Assembly (NCBI GenBank): GCA_944548615.1
Contig: OX155951.1
Location: 39,056,995-39,120,994, forward strand
DNA from: Micropterix aruncella
Lineage: Eukaryota; Arthropoda; Insecta; Lepidoptera; Micropterigidae
Direction of reading: 5' to 3'
Length of the DNA: 64,000 nucleotides
Under the pieces are notes generated by a model. The model did no database searches and was not told where the DNA came from. It saw only the letters and a list, made by a program, of their open reading frames with translations. Position numbers and translations under genes: made by a program. Shown here in pieces: positions 1 to 15,000 of this stretch; position 1 is the stretch's first letter, and each line of letters opens with the position of its first letter.

Positions 1-235
1 TTATTTACGATATACAAAATGCAAACGCTACAGAATTGAACCAATGCCTGCAAATAATCTGATTTATCTAATGCGCGATTTCCGAATAAAGTGTAACATA
101 ATATGGGATGACTTTACGTTGGGAGAAGCAAAGCCTCGCAAACCGAAAATATGGTAAATTCCTATTATATCTAGCACCGCTGTTCATGGCCGATAGAAAA
201 TAGTACAAAAACCATAATTGAATAATTGAACTCAC

Positions 236-293
236 CGCTGACAGCAACAAAGGAGACGGCGCAAATAAACACAAATCCACGTCCGATCCCCAT
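236..293 (-). CDS. Gene D, first exon: signal-peptide exon of a Na+/K+-ATPase beta-like paralogue (partial)
   Basis: On the minus strand an ATG (293-291) opens 19 codons plus one base, then a GT donor (gtgagt, 235-230). The peptide starts MGIGRG and continues with a hydrophobic stretch (FVFICAVSFVAV), as in a secretory signal peptide. An in-frame TGA lies four codons upstream of the ATG. The exon has the same design as the first exons of genes A and B further right: about 58-61 bp, short, hydrophobic, donor in phase 1. That is the basis for calling it the start of a fourth tandem copy. The remaining exons would lie left of the window. No ectodomain sequence is visible here, so the family assignment rests on position, strand, length and phase only. 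Confidence 0.5.
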
Positions 294-1689
294 CTTGAAC
301 GATCAACGCGAATATAACAAAATTTAATATGAATAAACTACTTAAAATATATTCAAAAGCGGATTAATCACCACCGCGCCAGCGAAAACGGACAAAATCA
401 ACCCGCGAATGGCAGAACAAAATGGCAGACGGACTCAGCTGAGAATTTAATGATAAATCATTTTTTGTCCCGTTTGGCGTTTGATGAGCGGGCAGGGAAA
501 TGCGATAAGCGGCGTTCGCTCAGCAAACAGACGCAGAAACTGAACGCAGCCCGATCGTCTAAATGAAGGAAATAATAATACTAATGACAATATTCATGTA
601 CCTACTATGCACCTATCCATTTATTATTTATTAGTATAAATACTCATCTACTCTACATATTATATTTTTTTCTATATGAACTGAACCTATACCATTCTGG
701 CTCGCTGGAGAAGTCTGAAGTGTCGATACGATAAGTCGCACAGTGCTTAAATGTATGGGGGGCGTAGAACAAAAATCATAACTAACATTTTTGAACGATT
801 TTTTTTAAAAATTTTAATAAATAGATTGAAAATAATGCTATTAAAATTAGATGACAGCATTTACTACGACAAAAATATTGATTTTATATCCTTAAATAAC
901 TCATAAACAGAACATTAATTAATAAGCTGTATATAAGTTAATTCTAATTGTATTTCTACCCACAATGAATATAATAATACCGCAGAAAATTAATAATTTA
1001 ATTATAATGAACCAGAAAAAACCGAAATATTACATAATGGCCCTTATTCTAGAAACGTTAGTCAACATTGGTTTAAAGAGTTGATCATAAACGTACAAAA
1101 GTTATGATCCATTATTAATCTTTTTGTTTTGTAAATATGATTTGTGAAATAAATAAATCAATATTGGTAACATTTCAGACAATATTAAATTAAACTTGAA
1201 ACAAATTATTGATTACATTTAATCCGATTCCTATGTAAATTCCTCGTCACTTAAAGATAAATCATTAGGTAAACTAACTTCATAAGATTCATTCAATGAT
1301 GTCTCTATTAAATATTTCTGAATGTCGTCATTTAAATCCCGGCATTTCTTGGAAGTATTTTTTTCTTATGCTCGAAATAAACGGATCAGAAGTCATCAAC
1401 AAAGCCGACATCAAGTCTTGATTAGTTTTTGTTCTTGACGACTTGCGAGTAGGTACCCATGCGAAAAACAATGTTTGTATACTTCTTTATTACTTGCTTC
1501 TAAAGACTCTTCTAAAAGTTGACCTAACGGCAAATCGAAAGACCGCGGGGCCGAATCACTTCGGGGCCGTGTATTAATAATTTATGAATAGGTAGGTGTA
1601 CTGGGCACATAATACCAAGTATACAGACTTATGTAATTTTCCCTAGTTTTATTTTTATTTTTTATTATTTGTTGTGTGGGGCCTTTCTA
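294..1689. other. AT-rich spacer upstream of gene D
   Basis: No gene recognised. The first 250 bp would hold the gene D promoter; I see only weak TATA-like stretches. At about 1205-1380 the minus strand has a short open frame ending in an acidic tail (LSLSDEEFT then stop). It could be the 3' remnant of a protein or transposon gene, but I cannot name it. Confidence 0.4.
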
Positions 1690-3311
1690 AGGTTTTTATG
1701 AGACTTGTAATACTGCGACCATTGCTGATCTATTATGTTCATCACCTACCTACTATAGTCCTGCGTGTCATTTAAGAACCGCAACAGCCAAGAGGCTTTT
1801 GGCGCCAGATTGTTTTACCTCCTCAGGTTGGAGGTAATGACCACATAAGTGGGTGTATCTTTTACGCATCAGCGGGCCACACTCAACAGGAGTTTCCTCT
1901 GCCCCTTGGCAGAACCTGCACATTTTTGTGTCTCCGAGCTTATATTTTCATGTCCCTGTTTTACATGTGTTTGTTCGGGCCACAATGCCCCGTAAGCGCC
2001 CTCACCAGTACCTATGCGTGGATTGTTCCTATTTAGCGATAATGCCTCACGGGCAGTCTTGCGGTCGCAAGCCTTAGCGCTTTGGAATGATTCAGCCCTG
2101 GCGTGTTGTTCCAGTGGTAGACGGATTGTACGACACAGCAAGGTTTAGGACCGTATAACGTTCCATTTGTTCCTGTCTTAACCCCTCAAATGAATGGCGA
2201 TTAGCTCGGGTTGCCTACGGCAAAATGTATATAAATTTATATTTACATTTACATTTACATTTACATAGAGCGGGGTTTACTATAGAGCTATAGCATTACT
2301 ATAGAGCGGATTACTATAAAGCGGCGCACATTTACATTTATATTTATATTTATATAAATTTATATACATTTTGTATACATTTTGCCAAGGCATCCCTTAA
2401 GGGACGCCTCACATTTGAGGGGGCAAGCTCGTCGGCTTTTTCATTTCCCCCGATGTCAGCATGGCCGGGAACCCATTTTAAAATTACCCTGTTCTTTTCG
2501 CCCAGGGAATTCAGTAGTGATACGTAGTTTTGCACCAGCTTTGAATTAATGATATTCGAAGCTAGTCTCATAAGAGCTGCCTTGATATACGAAGGGATAT
2601 AGATACGATGGTTGACGTAGTTATTATGGAGGTTGATATCCGTACATTCAATAATGGCGTATACCTCCGCTAGGAATATAGAGGCGTATTTCGCCAAGTT
2701 TACACTTCTTTCGAAGTTTGGTCGCTCCCCATATATCGCAGCCTACGTCAAGTCCCGATTTGGACCCATCAGTATACCATTTGAGGCTACCGGCCTCCCA
2801 GTGCAGTTGGCTTTTTAGCCTTTTTAGCCCTCTGGGCGGCAGTTTCACTGTAAAAAGTTTAGGAGTGTAAGCAATGGTGTCTGCTACCATGTTAAGGGTT
2901 AGAGTTCCACTGACTGAGTCAAGACCTGATCTTAGTGCTTGTGAGATCCAGTTTACCTTCTCCCGTGCAGACAGCCTGTACATGCTGACTTTCGCCACCT
3001 GTTGCAATTGAATGTGTAGGGGCGGTAAGCTCAGCAGTGAATCTAGAGCTGCTCCAGGAGTGGAGGACATTGCGCCAGTTATCATGAGGCACGCCGTCCT
3101 TTGGATATTGTTTAGTTTGGTAATCGCAGTTTTCTGGTTGACTTTTTTTGCACCATACCACCGAGGCGTACGTGATTATCGACCTCACAATGGCAGTGTA
3201 TAGCCAGTGGGAGATCTTGGGGTTAAGGCTCAATTTTTCCCTGCCAGTCTTCTGCTTATACCCACTTTTAGATTTTTGTACAAATAAATTATACATACCT
3301 ACCATGATCAT
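1690..3311 (-). pseudogene. LINE fragment with RNase H domain (3' half of a non-LTR retrotransposon ORF2)
   Basis: Read on the minus strand, the block carries in order the tail of a reverse transcriptase (HWLYTAIVRSIITYASVVW), an RNase H domain opening with WYTDGSKSG and closing with WVPGHADIGGNEKADELA, and a C-terminal zinc-type segment with CRFC, EETPVHVLCEC-like residues and SGAKSLLAVAVLK. This order fits the LINE groups that keep RNase H (the I/LOA/R1 superclade). Several frameshifts and stops break the frame, so it is dead. An AT-rich hairpin insertion at 2219-2386 separates the RNase H part from the zinc part. The 5' end is truncated near 3311. The 3' end is near 1690, where coding similarity stops. 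Confidence 0.75.
2219..2386. mobile_element. AT-rich inverted-repeat insertion (MITE-like) inside the LINE
   Basis: The ends are inverted repeats (GGCAAAATGTATA at the left, CATTTTGCC at the right), followed inward by matching AAATTTATAT and ATTTACA runs. The core has short repeats of ACTATAGAGCGG type. It interrupts the LINE reading frame, so it arrived later. No target duplication was clear. Confidence 0.45.
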
Positions 3312-3441
3312 TAACAGCCATAGTAAATGAAACTAGAATACTGCACGAGTTATCACAAAACAACCTTTCACCTCGAGCGAAAATTCACAAATAAAAGTAT
3401 TAGTCGTAAATATCTACCTCCTGGGTCCCGTGTCCTAACCC

Positions 3442-3495
3442 AGAAGTAAGGTTAGGACAGTCTCACGTGCTGTCGTCTGTCCTAACCTTACTTCT
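3442..3495. repeat. Perfect 19-bp inverted repeat (hairpin)
   Basis: AGAAGTAAGGTTAGGACAG at 3442-3460 is exactly complemented at 3477-3495, with a 16-base loop. No coding context. It could be the tip of a small palindromic transposon. Confidence 0.7.
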
Positions 3496-3734
3496 GACGA
3501 TTCAAGGTCTATCGAATCGCTAAATATCGTCTAGTGACGACAATCGTATATTGTATCGTCGCTTCAGAATTCCGCTTCAGATTAGACCTACATAGTTTTT
3601 TTTTTAAATAAACTAAAGCTAGTCCATTTCGGCCAGATTAGACCTTATCGAACCATAGGGCAGAAACTTTTCCCACTATTCTGGTTGCCAGCATTACCGT
3701 CTTCCGCGTAAAGATACTGACACACATGCTCATA

Positions 3735-3802
3735 AATAGCACAAAATCATGCTATTTAATGGCACAAGCGCATGCTATTTAATGGCACAAAAGCATGCTA
3801 TT
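3735..3802. repeat. Short tandem repeat, about 28-bp unit
   Basis: Three imperfect units of the form CATGCTATTTAATGGCACAA with a few extra bases between them. It lies just left of the first long (TA)n tract. Confidence 0.6.
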
Positions 3803-3977
3803 ATTGAGAAATGGCCACCTTCTGGCACGTGTGTGAAAACATTGCTAGTAATGAGCAAGTTCAAGTAACGCTACTTGCTTCGATATCTGCTTCGATGCAG
3901 CCCTTAGAGGACTATATAGCAATGCAATTTCTCTTCTTTGATGTTGACTTACTGGGTGTCTGTAGAAAAGTCGTCAA

Positions 3978-7326
<3,349 letters not shown>

Positions 7327-7362
7327 CAAAAACGTGGTTTGGTCCGTGAATCAATTCAAAAA

Positions 7363-7460
7363 TGAGTGACGGGCGGATAGTTCTCTTTTTTTTTTAAACG
7401 CATTTGCTAATCTCTTTTTCTTGCTTGCTTGTTTGTGAGCTTAAACTAGTTACACAAATA
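7363..7460. repeat. Direct repeat, left copy (partner at 8643-8757)
   Basis: GTGACGGGCGGA, a T-run, AAACGCATTT and CTCTTTTTCTTGCTTGCTTG occur here and again at 8643-8757 in the same order and direction, with small insertions. The two copies flank the nested repeat block between them. Confidence 0.7.
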
Positions 7461-7489
7461 ACACAAAATCTGTTGTCACCCCAAGACTT

Positions 7490-7911
7490 TCCCGACACGC
7501 AGAAATCCCCCCCTTATCCCCCCACCCCGCCAACTCGCCTTCCCTTTTTCGCCAACCCCACTCCCCACATGGTAGTGATTTTGTCGATTGACTATGATAG
7601 CAAAAGTAGCATATTTCAGTATTTTGTAGTATTTCCGTTGTATTAAAATTTCATTTTTTCAAAAGTATTTTCTTAAATAAGTACTGCTCTGTCTCTTGGA
7701 AACGAGATAATCAAACCAAAATTTCACAACGTGATTTCGCTCCAATAAGGCATCTGTGTACCGAATTTCAAGTCTCTAACTGCAATATTTCGAGACTGAA
7801 CTTGACCAGCGAGTCCTCTGGTGGACCGATTTCAACTACAATCTTTTCAACTCTTGCCATGACCGAATGATGCATGTCATACACGCACACACACACACAG
7901 AGACATAACTA
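7490..7911 (-). mobile_element. Dispersed element P, inner part (minus orientation)
   Basis: It carries a C-rich stretch, CAAGTCTCTAACTGCAATATTTC-like text and a CA repeat. This matches in reverse the block at about 24935-25420. The matching outer part (GAGACGG, GAAGTCTGTCTGTGAGTCTG in reverse) is found only beyond the R-repeat, at 8525-8620. So an R-repeat has been inserted into an older P element. Confidence 0.6.
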
Positions 7912-8524
7912 CAGTTGCCAACTACAACGGGCGAACCCGTCACCTCAGGAAGTTTTACCAATTAGTCGTTCCGTCTCCCTGAAGTGAGCGCAGAAGACTT
8001 GGACAAAACAGTCCACCGCCAAGCTCCGCCACATGCCCGTAAGAGGCCAACGCCTTATCCGCAAGATAGCCAGGAGTGTTACCCAGCGGGCTTACACTCA
8101 CGCCCTTACTTCCAATTGCAACCAGATTACTCCAGCCTCTCGATTGGTTACGAGTTCGAGGTCGTTTGCGCGGTCCTCTCCCTTACGAAGCGGTGAAACG
8201 GTGTGTACCGAATCTATCGCGGACCACGGCATCCTTTGCCCGGTTGTTCACCCAGGATCGGGTAGCCGATGGTCGTTTCAAGAGCAGTCGCCGTAAGGTC
8301 CGTAACCGCCCTCGCTCCATAGGAAACAGTACTGCTTCCAGACTCCCCCGACTGTTAGTCAGAGTGCACAGTCGATTGGCTTACGCCGCACGGCGCAGAC
8401 CGACCAGGAGCGCCAGAAGGTTGATTCCTAGGGTAAACTAGCCCTAAGGCTAGAGTCCTGCCTGGGCTCGCACTTCATGCGTGGAGGCCGCCGGATTAGT
8501 GTTGACCCGTGAGTGTGACCAACA
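7912..8524 (-). repeat. R-repeat copy 1 (dispersed retroposon-like family)
   Basis: It starts GTTGCCAACTACAACGGGCG and ends near TTGACCCGTGAGTGTGACC. A near full-length relative lies at 31339-32003, shorter ones at 9745, 12216 and (reversed) 50860. Strand is inferred from the truncated copy at 50.9 kb, which keeps only the GTTGTCAAC end and should therefore be the 3' end. I recognise no protein in it. Confidence 0.65.
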
Positions 8525-8757
8525 CAGGGACACAGACTCACAGACAGACTTCAGTCTCGAAATGGTCCTAGCCGTCTCAGCGGATGTTAAGATGGATATT
8601 TTGTTTTGTCACAATTCTACTCCCGGTGCCGAGAAAGTAAAATAAGTGACGGGCGGAAATTTGGACGATTTCGGAATAAGTCCTCTTTTTTAAACGCATT
8701 TGGACGTAATCTCTTTTTCTTGCTTGCTTGTTTGTGTGCATAAAATAGTGCACAAAT
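8525..8757. repeat. Outer part of element P plus right copy of the direct repeat
   Basis: 8525-8620 is the displaced outer part of element P (ACAGACTTCAGTCTCG, CTAGCCGTCTCA). 8643-8757 repeats the 7363-7460 sequence. Confidence 0.55.
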
Positions 8758-9000
8758 ACAAATAATATGAAGACTTATGTTATATACGTACGTGAAGCTG
8801 CATTAATCGTATCTGTGTTTTTGCTTGGAAACTCGTTTACGCGTAACCACGAATAGAAAATTTGCCAAATGCTTTCTTTTCGGACGATAACCAACGGGAA
8901 TAGCCTCCATTATCTGTTATGAATAATTCTTTTAGCAGCCTTATTAGAATTTTTGCACCGAAGCCGGTACCAAAATGTTCAGTATTTAATTTTAAAATGT

Positions 9001-12000
9001 TAATATTTATTATCATCCACTAGTATTTCAAAATTAACAGCAGCTTTCTTATTTCTTATATCCGGTGTAAGATTCTTTGCCGACGCCTTGCAAATAACAC
9101 TGATCGCTATTCCAGCTGTGAACAAAAATAACCGATTAAAAAATTGCCGTACTTATATTTGAAAAATCGAATTCTGTCGAAATACTTACAAGTCGGTTTC
9201 TTTAATTGAATTGCGATAATTGGGTTCATATATTCTTTCACTTTGGTAATGGGAAAATTGTAACTTGGAAAACCCCGAATCGGAATGTAATCGATGGGGC
9301 CGATGTTTTCGACGTCGGACGCAGTTTCACCCTCGCAGGAAATCCAGACGGAATTCATCTAACATAAATTAACATGGTAACATGAAATAACAATATACAC
9401 CGTGAGTTTTTAGTTACCGACATCTTTGAAGGGGGTAAATCAGTACGTAAATAAGTAAGTTTTGGAAAAAATTGTGGAAAAACAAGAAACTTTTTTTTTT
9501 ATTTGTTTGTTTTTTCTTTTTGTAAATAGTATAAAAAGCATTGAGAACGTGCTATCTAGCGATAGGTAAAATATCGCTAATATTGTTTATTAGCGATATT
9601 TAACCTACCGCTAGATGGCGCAGTTCGCTCAACGCTTTTTTTTTCGCTTTTATCTTTTAAAAATAAAATTTACAAATTTGACATATGAGGAGCGTTCATT
9701 TTTTTCATAAAAATGAGCTGTTAATCTCACAATGCTCACTGGTGAGTTGTCACCTACAACGGGTGAACCCGTCGCCATAGGGAGGTATAACGACATTGAT
9801 CGTTCTTTCAACCTGGAGTGAATGTAGACCTGGGAACGTAGACAGTCCACCGTATAACTACATCAAAAAGCCCGTCAGAAGCCAACGCCTTACCGCTACG
9901 CACTGGGAAGGGAACCCAGCGGGCTGGCCTCGCGCCCTGATTACTGTTAATTCAACGGTAATTCAGTTCGAACATTGCCCGCCTTTACTCGGGATTGGGT
10001 GGTCAACGAATCATTTCAAGAGTGGGTGACATCCGGTAAACATTCACCCCCGCTGCTTAGGAAACACTATATCGTTTCCAGACTCCACCAGTTATTCGCC
10101 AGAGTGCACAGTCGATTGGCCGACGCCGCACGGCTAACAAACCGCCGAGTAGCGCTCTAAAACCGTCCCCTAGGATAACGGATTCACCTGCCGTGGCATA
10201 GAAAACAGAGTGCTTACTAAGGTAGGCCCTCTTCGAAAAGGCTACTAGATAGGAGCTAGGACCAGAAATAACGAGCAGGTCGTAGTAGCCTACTGCACAA
10301 GAACCATTAGCTCACAATTTTCAGTAGGATAAAATACGTCTCATACTATCAAGAAATCAGTTAGTATTATCGCGATATCGTGAAATCATTAAAAATGGAG
10401 TTCTCCTGCGCCACTTGTAGATATTATCGAATTTTCTTGAAGTTTTGCATTAATAATTTATTATAGGGCACCAATTATACAATACAATACAATACAATCA
10501 ACTACTCTAGTAGATAGGCATTCCTACACTTGGATGCGTCACAAAATTAAATGCTTAAAAATTTAATTATTAAAAACATAACTATCATGATGGTTGTCAT
10601 GGCTGTAATATTATATTCAATATTACCTACTTACAAATAATCAAAATATACTAATGTCATTAAATAGTAAGAGAAAATAATATATAAAATCAGAAATGCA
10701 AATTCTATGTAGAATTATCAACGTAGAATATACATACAAGGCTGACCAAATTAAAATAAAAGTGTTTCTCTCTCCACCCTAGCAGATATGCATAGTATGT
10801 AGATTACACGTAGAGACTTGCAATTTTGAGCATACCTCTCCACGGTTATGGTTTTAATGCTGCTTATCAATATACTCACAGTGTGAGGAATAATTTTGGT
10901 CTCATTATAGATGAACTTTTTAAGATCTTCGGGCATTTCCTCTGGCAGTTGATTGACGTCATTGTAAGGTTTTGGCGACCATCCATTAATCTCGTCCAAA
11001 ACCAAAAATATACAAGGAGCGCCAACATCAAAGCCAAAGCCGTTATTCAAATTGCATGGGTGCAAATCGTGGATACTTTGAAAGCAGGAGTGTCCAAACC
11101 AAACAGGGTTTTCGTAATTGCAGTTCATCGCAGTCTGAAATTGAAACATATTCGTTTTTGTAAAGCGCTGAGAGACATTTTCACGAGCTTTTATTTACCT
11201 TGGAATGATTGTTAGTTTCATTAGGTCAAATCTTGCAAGCTGAAATATAATCACTTCCTTTAATCCTATGAAGTTGCAATTTTACACGTTGGTTCAGTTC
11301 CGATTACACTGCATTTTTATGAGCATGAACTGATTCTACACCCAGGATCGGCTTCCGACAAGGCTACTCTTCCACGGTCAACAGCACAGACACACAATTT
11401 TGTATACGCATTTAATTATGATAGGCATTTCTAAATTTCACCATGACATACCTATCTTTTAATGCCCCGGTTAAATCCATGAGACACACCATCCCAATTC
11501 GGCTACCTGTTGTTACATCTAATTACATGCAAAACACCTATATGTGGCGTGCGAGTAACAACCTCAATAAACTGATTTGCGGCGACGTTGATATCGATCT
11601 ATTTAGCACTAGTGTTGTATCAGCGAGACGTATCCTCAGCAACAATTTCTTTTAGTACCTACTCTTCTGCCTTTCTTTATTGTTATTATTTTTTTGTATT
11701 CGATTTCTCGATATTGTTTTTTTGCCTTCTTGTCCCTTTTGTTTAATTTTTATTTGCGTTTTGTAAATTTATAGTACCGGACCCTGCCAAGCGTTTTTGC
11801 TGGCAATTCCATATTCTCTAAACTGTTTCTATATGTGAGAACCTGTTATTGGCTATCATTTATTATTTAAGTTGTTATTTAATATTTTATATGGCTGTTG
11901 GTTTTCCTTAAAATAAATAAATAAATAAATAAATAAATAGACATGGCTGCTGCACCCAGGATTGGCTTCGAATGAGGTGACTCCTCAACGGTCAACAGCA

Positions 12001-15000
12001 CAAACACGAAATTCTGTGTAGCACTCACTTATGATAGACCGTTTTAAGTTCCGCTATGAGATAGCTGTTGTACCCAGGGTTGGCTCGGGACATAGCATTT
12101 TAATAAAAGCTTGTTTTAAAAAATATGTTTTACTATTAACTTTTTTAAAGTTAGTATCAAAATGTAGCAAATTTACTTAACGTACATTACATTAAACGTA
12201 TTCGATACATTGCGGGTTGTCAACTACTACGGCGAACCCGCCACCACAAGAAGTTATAACGACATCAAACCATTCTCCCATGGAGTGAACCTAACAGACT
12301 TAGTGGAAAGCACAATCCGTAGTCAAACTACGCCAACAGCCAATAAGAGTCCGAATATTTACCGCGAGGCACTGGGAAGGGCTACCCAGCGGGCCGTCCT
12401 CGCGCCCTTACTATTATATATTCTTTGGTAAATATATTCTTCCGTGCCTAATTTATGCGAGAACAAACGTCACAAAACGTGAACTAAATGGTGATCACCA
12501 CACCCATGACACTCGCCACCGATTAAACATTGCTCTTCCCAGGCTCAAACATCTTTTAATTACGTTAGTTTTAAGCTATTTAACTGCCTCCCTCTCCAAA
12601 CTGGACTTCTGGAGTTTAAAATATTCGAGAGCTTTATAAAAACAAAATTGGCATCCCACACATGCTTTCTATAAGTTGGACGAGTTCTACAGCTGTGCTC
12701 AATCGTTTGTAGTCTAGCTATTATTTGTATGTATTTGTATGAATGATTTACACAGTTTAGGGCACTAAATGCTATTTTAAAATATTTATGTTTTTATATA
12801 CGCTTCAGGCTGTTTAGCTCTTAAGTTGACTTTTGAAAAGGCATTATTTCCAAATTTTGTTGGCATTTAATTTAGTGAATGATTTTAGAACTTTTGTTTT
12901 CTATTTGTTTTGTAAAGTTTTTTTAAAAAATGCGATTATTTTGGTTTCTGTTTGTTGTGTCTTTAATTTAAGATTATTTTCATTATTTTTTTTATAACTA
13001 TGTTATTCCATTTGACATTTATGACTTTATTTAATATCGTAATATCATTGATTATATGTATAATCAATGCTAATATGATTTTTTTGACGATTTCAACAGA
13101 TTATGTATATACATACTTGATCTTCACTATATCATCTTCACTATAAATAAGCGGACCGATCTTCACTATAAGCGTGACACAACTTGCTGTGGGTTTTATT
13201 TAAGTGTAGATATTAAATATAATTTGTTACGCTTGTTGCTTATTATGTACATTGCTTTAAATAAATAAATAAATAAATAAATTGTGGTAGATACCTAGTC
13301 TTTTTTGAAAAATAAAGATGATTATGAGTATGATTATTAGATTTAGACGAATTTATCTATCCTCCAGTCGGGTCACAAATTAGAAGTGAATCTAGTTTGA
13401 GACCAGAATGAAGAAATGTGAATCGGGTAAAAAAACTATTTTTTAAATAATGAGTAAGGTCCGCAACAGTTTAATTCACCAAATGAGAAAGGTCTGCAAC
13501 AGTTTCCTTCACCAAAGCCTGTGTTATTATTATAAGGTCCAACGCATAACAGAAGTCATGGAGAGGCCCAATTCAAAAAATGGCTTAGGCAAGAATCGGT
13601 GTTCATCTATATAACAAACATCACCGTAGTCAAGTATTGGCGTTAAGCGTGTGGACACAATCATTTCTTTATGTGATATGAGGAGAAATCGCTGAAGCGG
13701 CCGGAGACTATAAAAACCATGGAAAATGCGACGACTCACTTGGTTCACTTGATCTTGCCAAGAAGATGTTGATCTATTAGATACAGTATAATATTTACAT
13801 ACCTGGAGAAGTGATTGTGGTATTAATTCCGAACTAATGTATTTTTGCAGCGACTGATGAGTTCCATTCAGCCATAGAGAAATATCGGTCTCATTTTTCG
13901 TACTATACCATATCAAATCGCTGTATTCTGACTTGCTTCTTGGCGGGGGTTTTGGATAATAATCCAGTATAATCGCTGGATAAGATAAATAACAGTTATT
14001 AGATAGTCAGTACTAATTATAGTATATTAAGACACAAGACATAAAGACAGACATGTACAACCAAAAATGAGAATGACCTTTGGACAAAGACACTAAATTT
14101 ACCTAGCGAAAAAAACTCCATAACATATTTACCACGCAATTAGGCCAAGGTACAATCATTCAAAATGACGCTCACTACAAAATACTGGTAACATTATGGT
14201 TGTTACACTCGACGAGGGAGCACTGTGAGTCGATAGTAACTAACGTTATTAAATAGGTGCACAGATGACTTATATTACTTATTATTGTTATTATTATCTC
14301 ATTAGCCTCATAACTGTATTCATATATCTCCCATATATAATATATCTCATTTAATTTAATAAATATTTTTTGTTTAATATATATACCTATATACTATAAT
14401 AGTTATACAATATACACTTGTAGGATTTCCCAGGATAAAATAATTTACCTATACACCCGGCAGATGAACGCAGTACTAAATATCACCTCAATACAGGCTC
14501 TGCCTAGTGAGGCGATAAAATCCCGCCGAAGCCGCACCTTTAGTAAATTTCCAGGGTTCACATTTTGTATGTACGACTAAATCATGTAAAATATACTATA
14601 GGAAATTTAATCATGTAATACTAGGGATAAATAAAATAAATAAATAAAATAATACTAGCGATATTATTTGAATAATATAGTGAGTTATAATTACTACATA
14701 TGGAATAGATATGTTCCAGTTTGAAATGTCATGTCGAATGAAATCTAGTATCTTCGAATTATCATCGAATTACATATGTGGCAAATGAAACATTTTTTTT
14801 GACACATTTAAATTGGTGATTATTAAATTTCAAAATCATCAAAATCAAAATGTTCTTTATTTATATAGACACAATTAAATATTATTTTTAATTTATGTTC
14901 TTATGATGCGTCCAAGCCTTACTCCCAAGCCGTTTTGTCATTTACATAATCAGATATTGTATAGTATGCTTTTTTATACAATTTTGCTTTGATGGTAGCT

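Noticed and set aside
8076..8441. Similar plus-strand frames in two R-repeat copies (also 31523-31798)
   Set aside because: The shared frame follows from DNA similarity of the copies. It has no recognisable domain and runs opposite to the inferred direction of the element.
10826..11215. 129-codon plus-strand frame
   Set aside because: It is antisense to exon 3 of gene A, which has splice sites and conserved cysteines.
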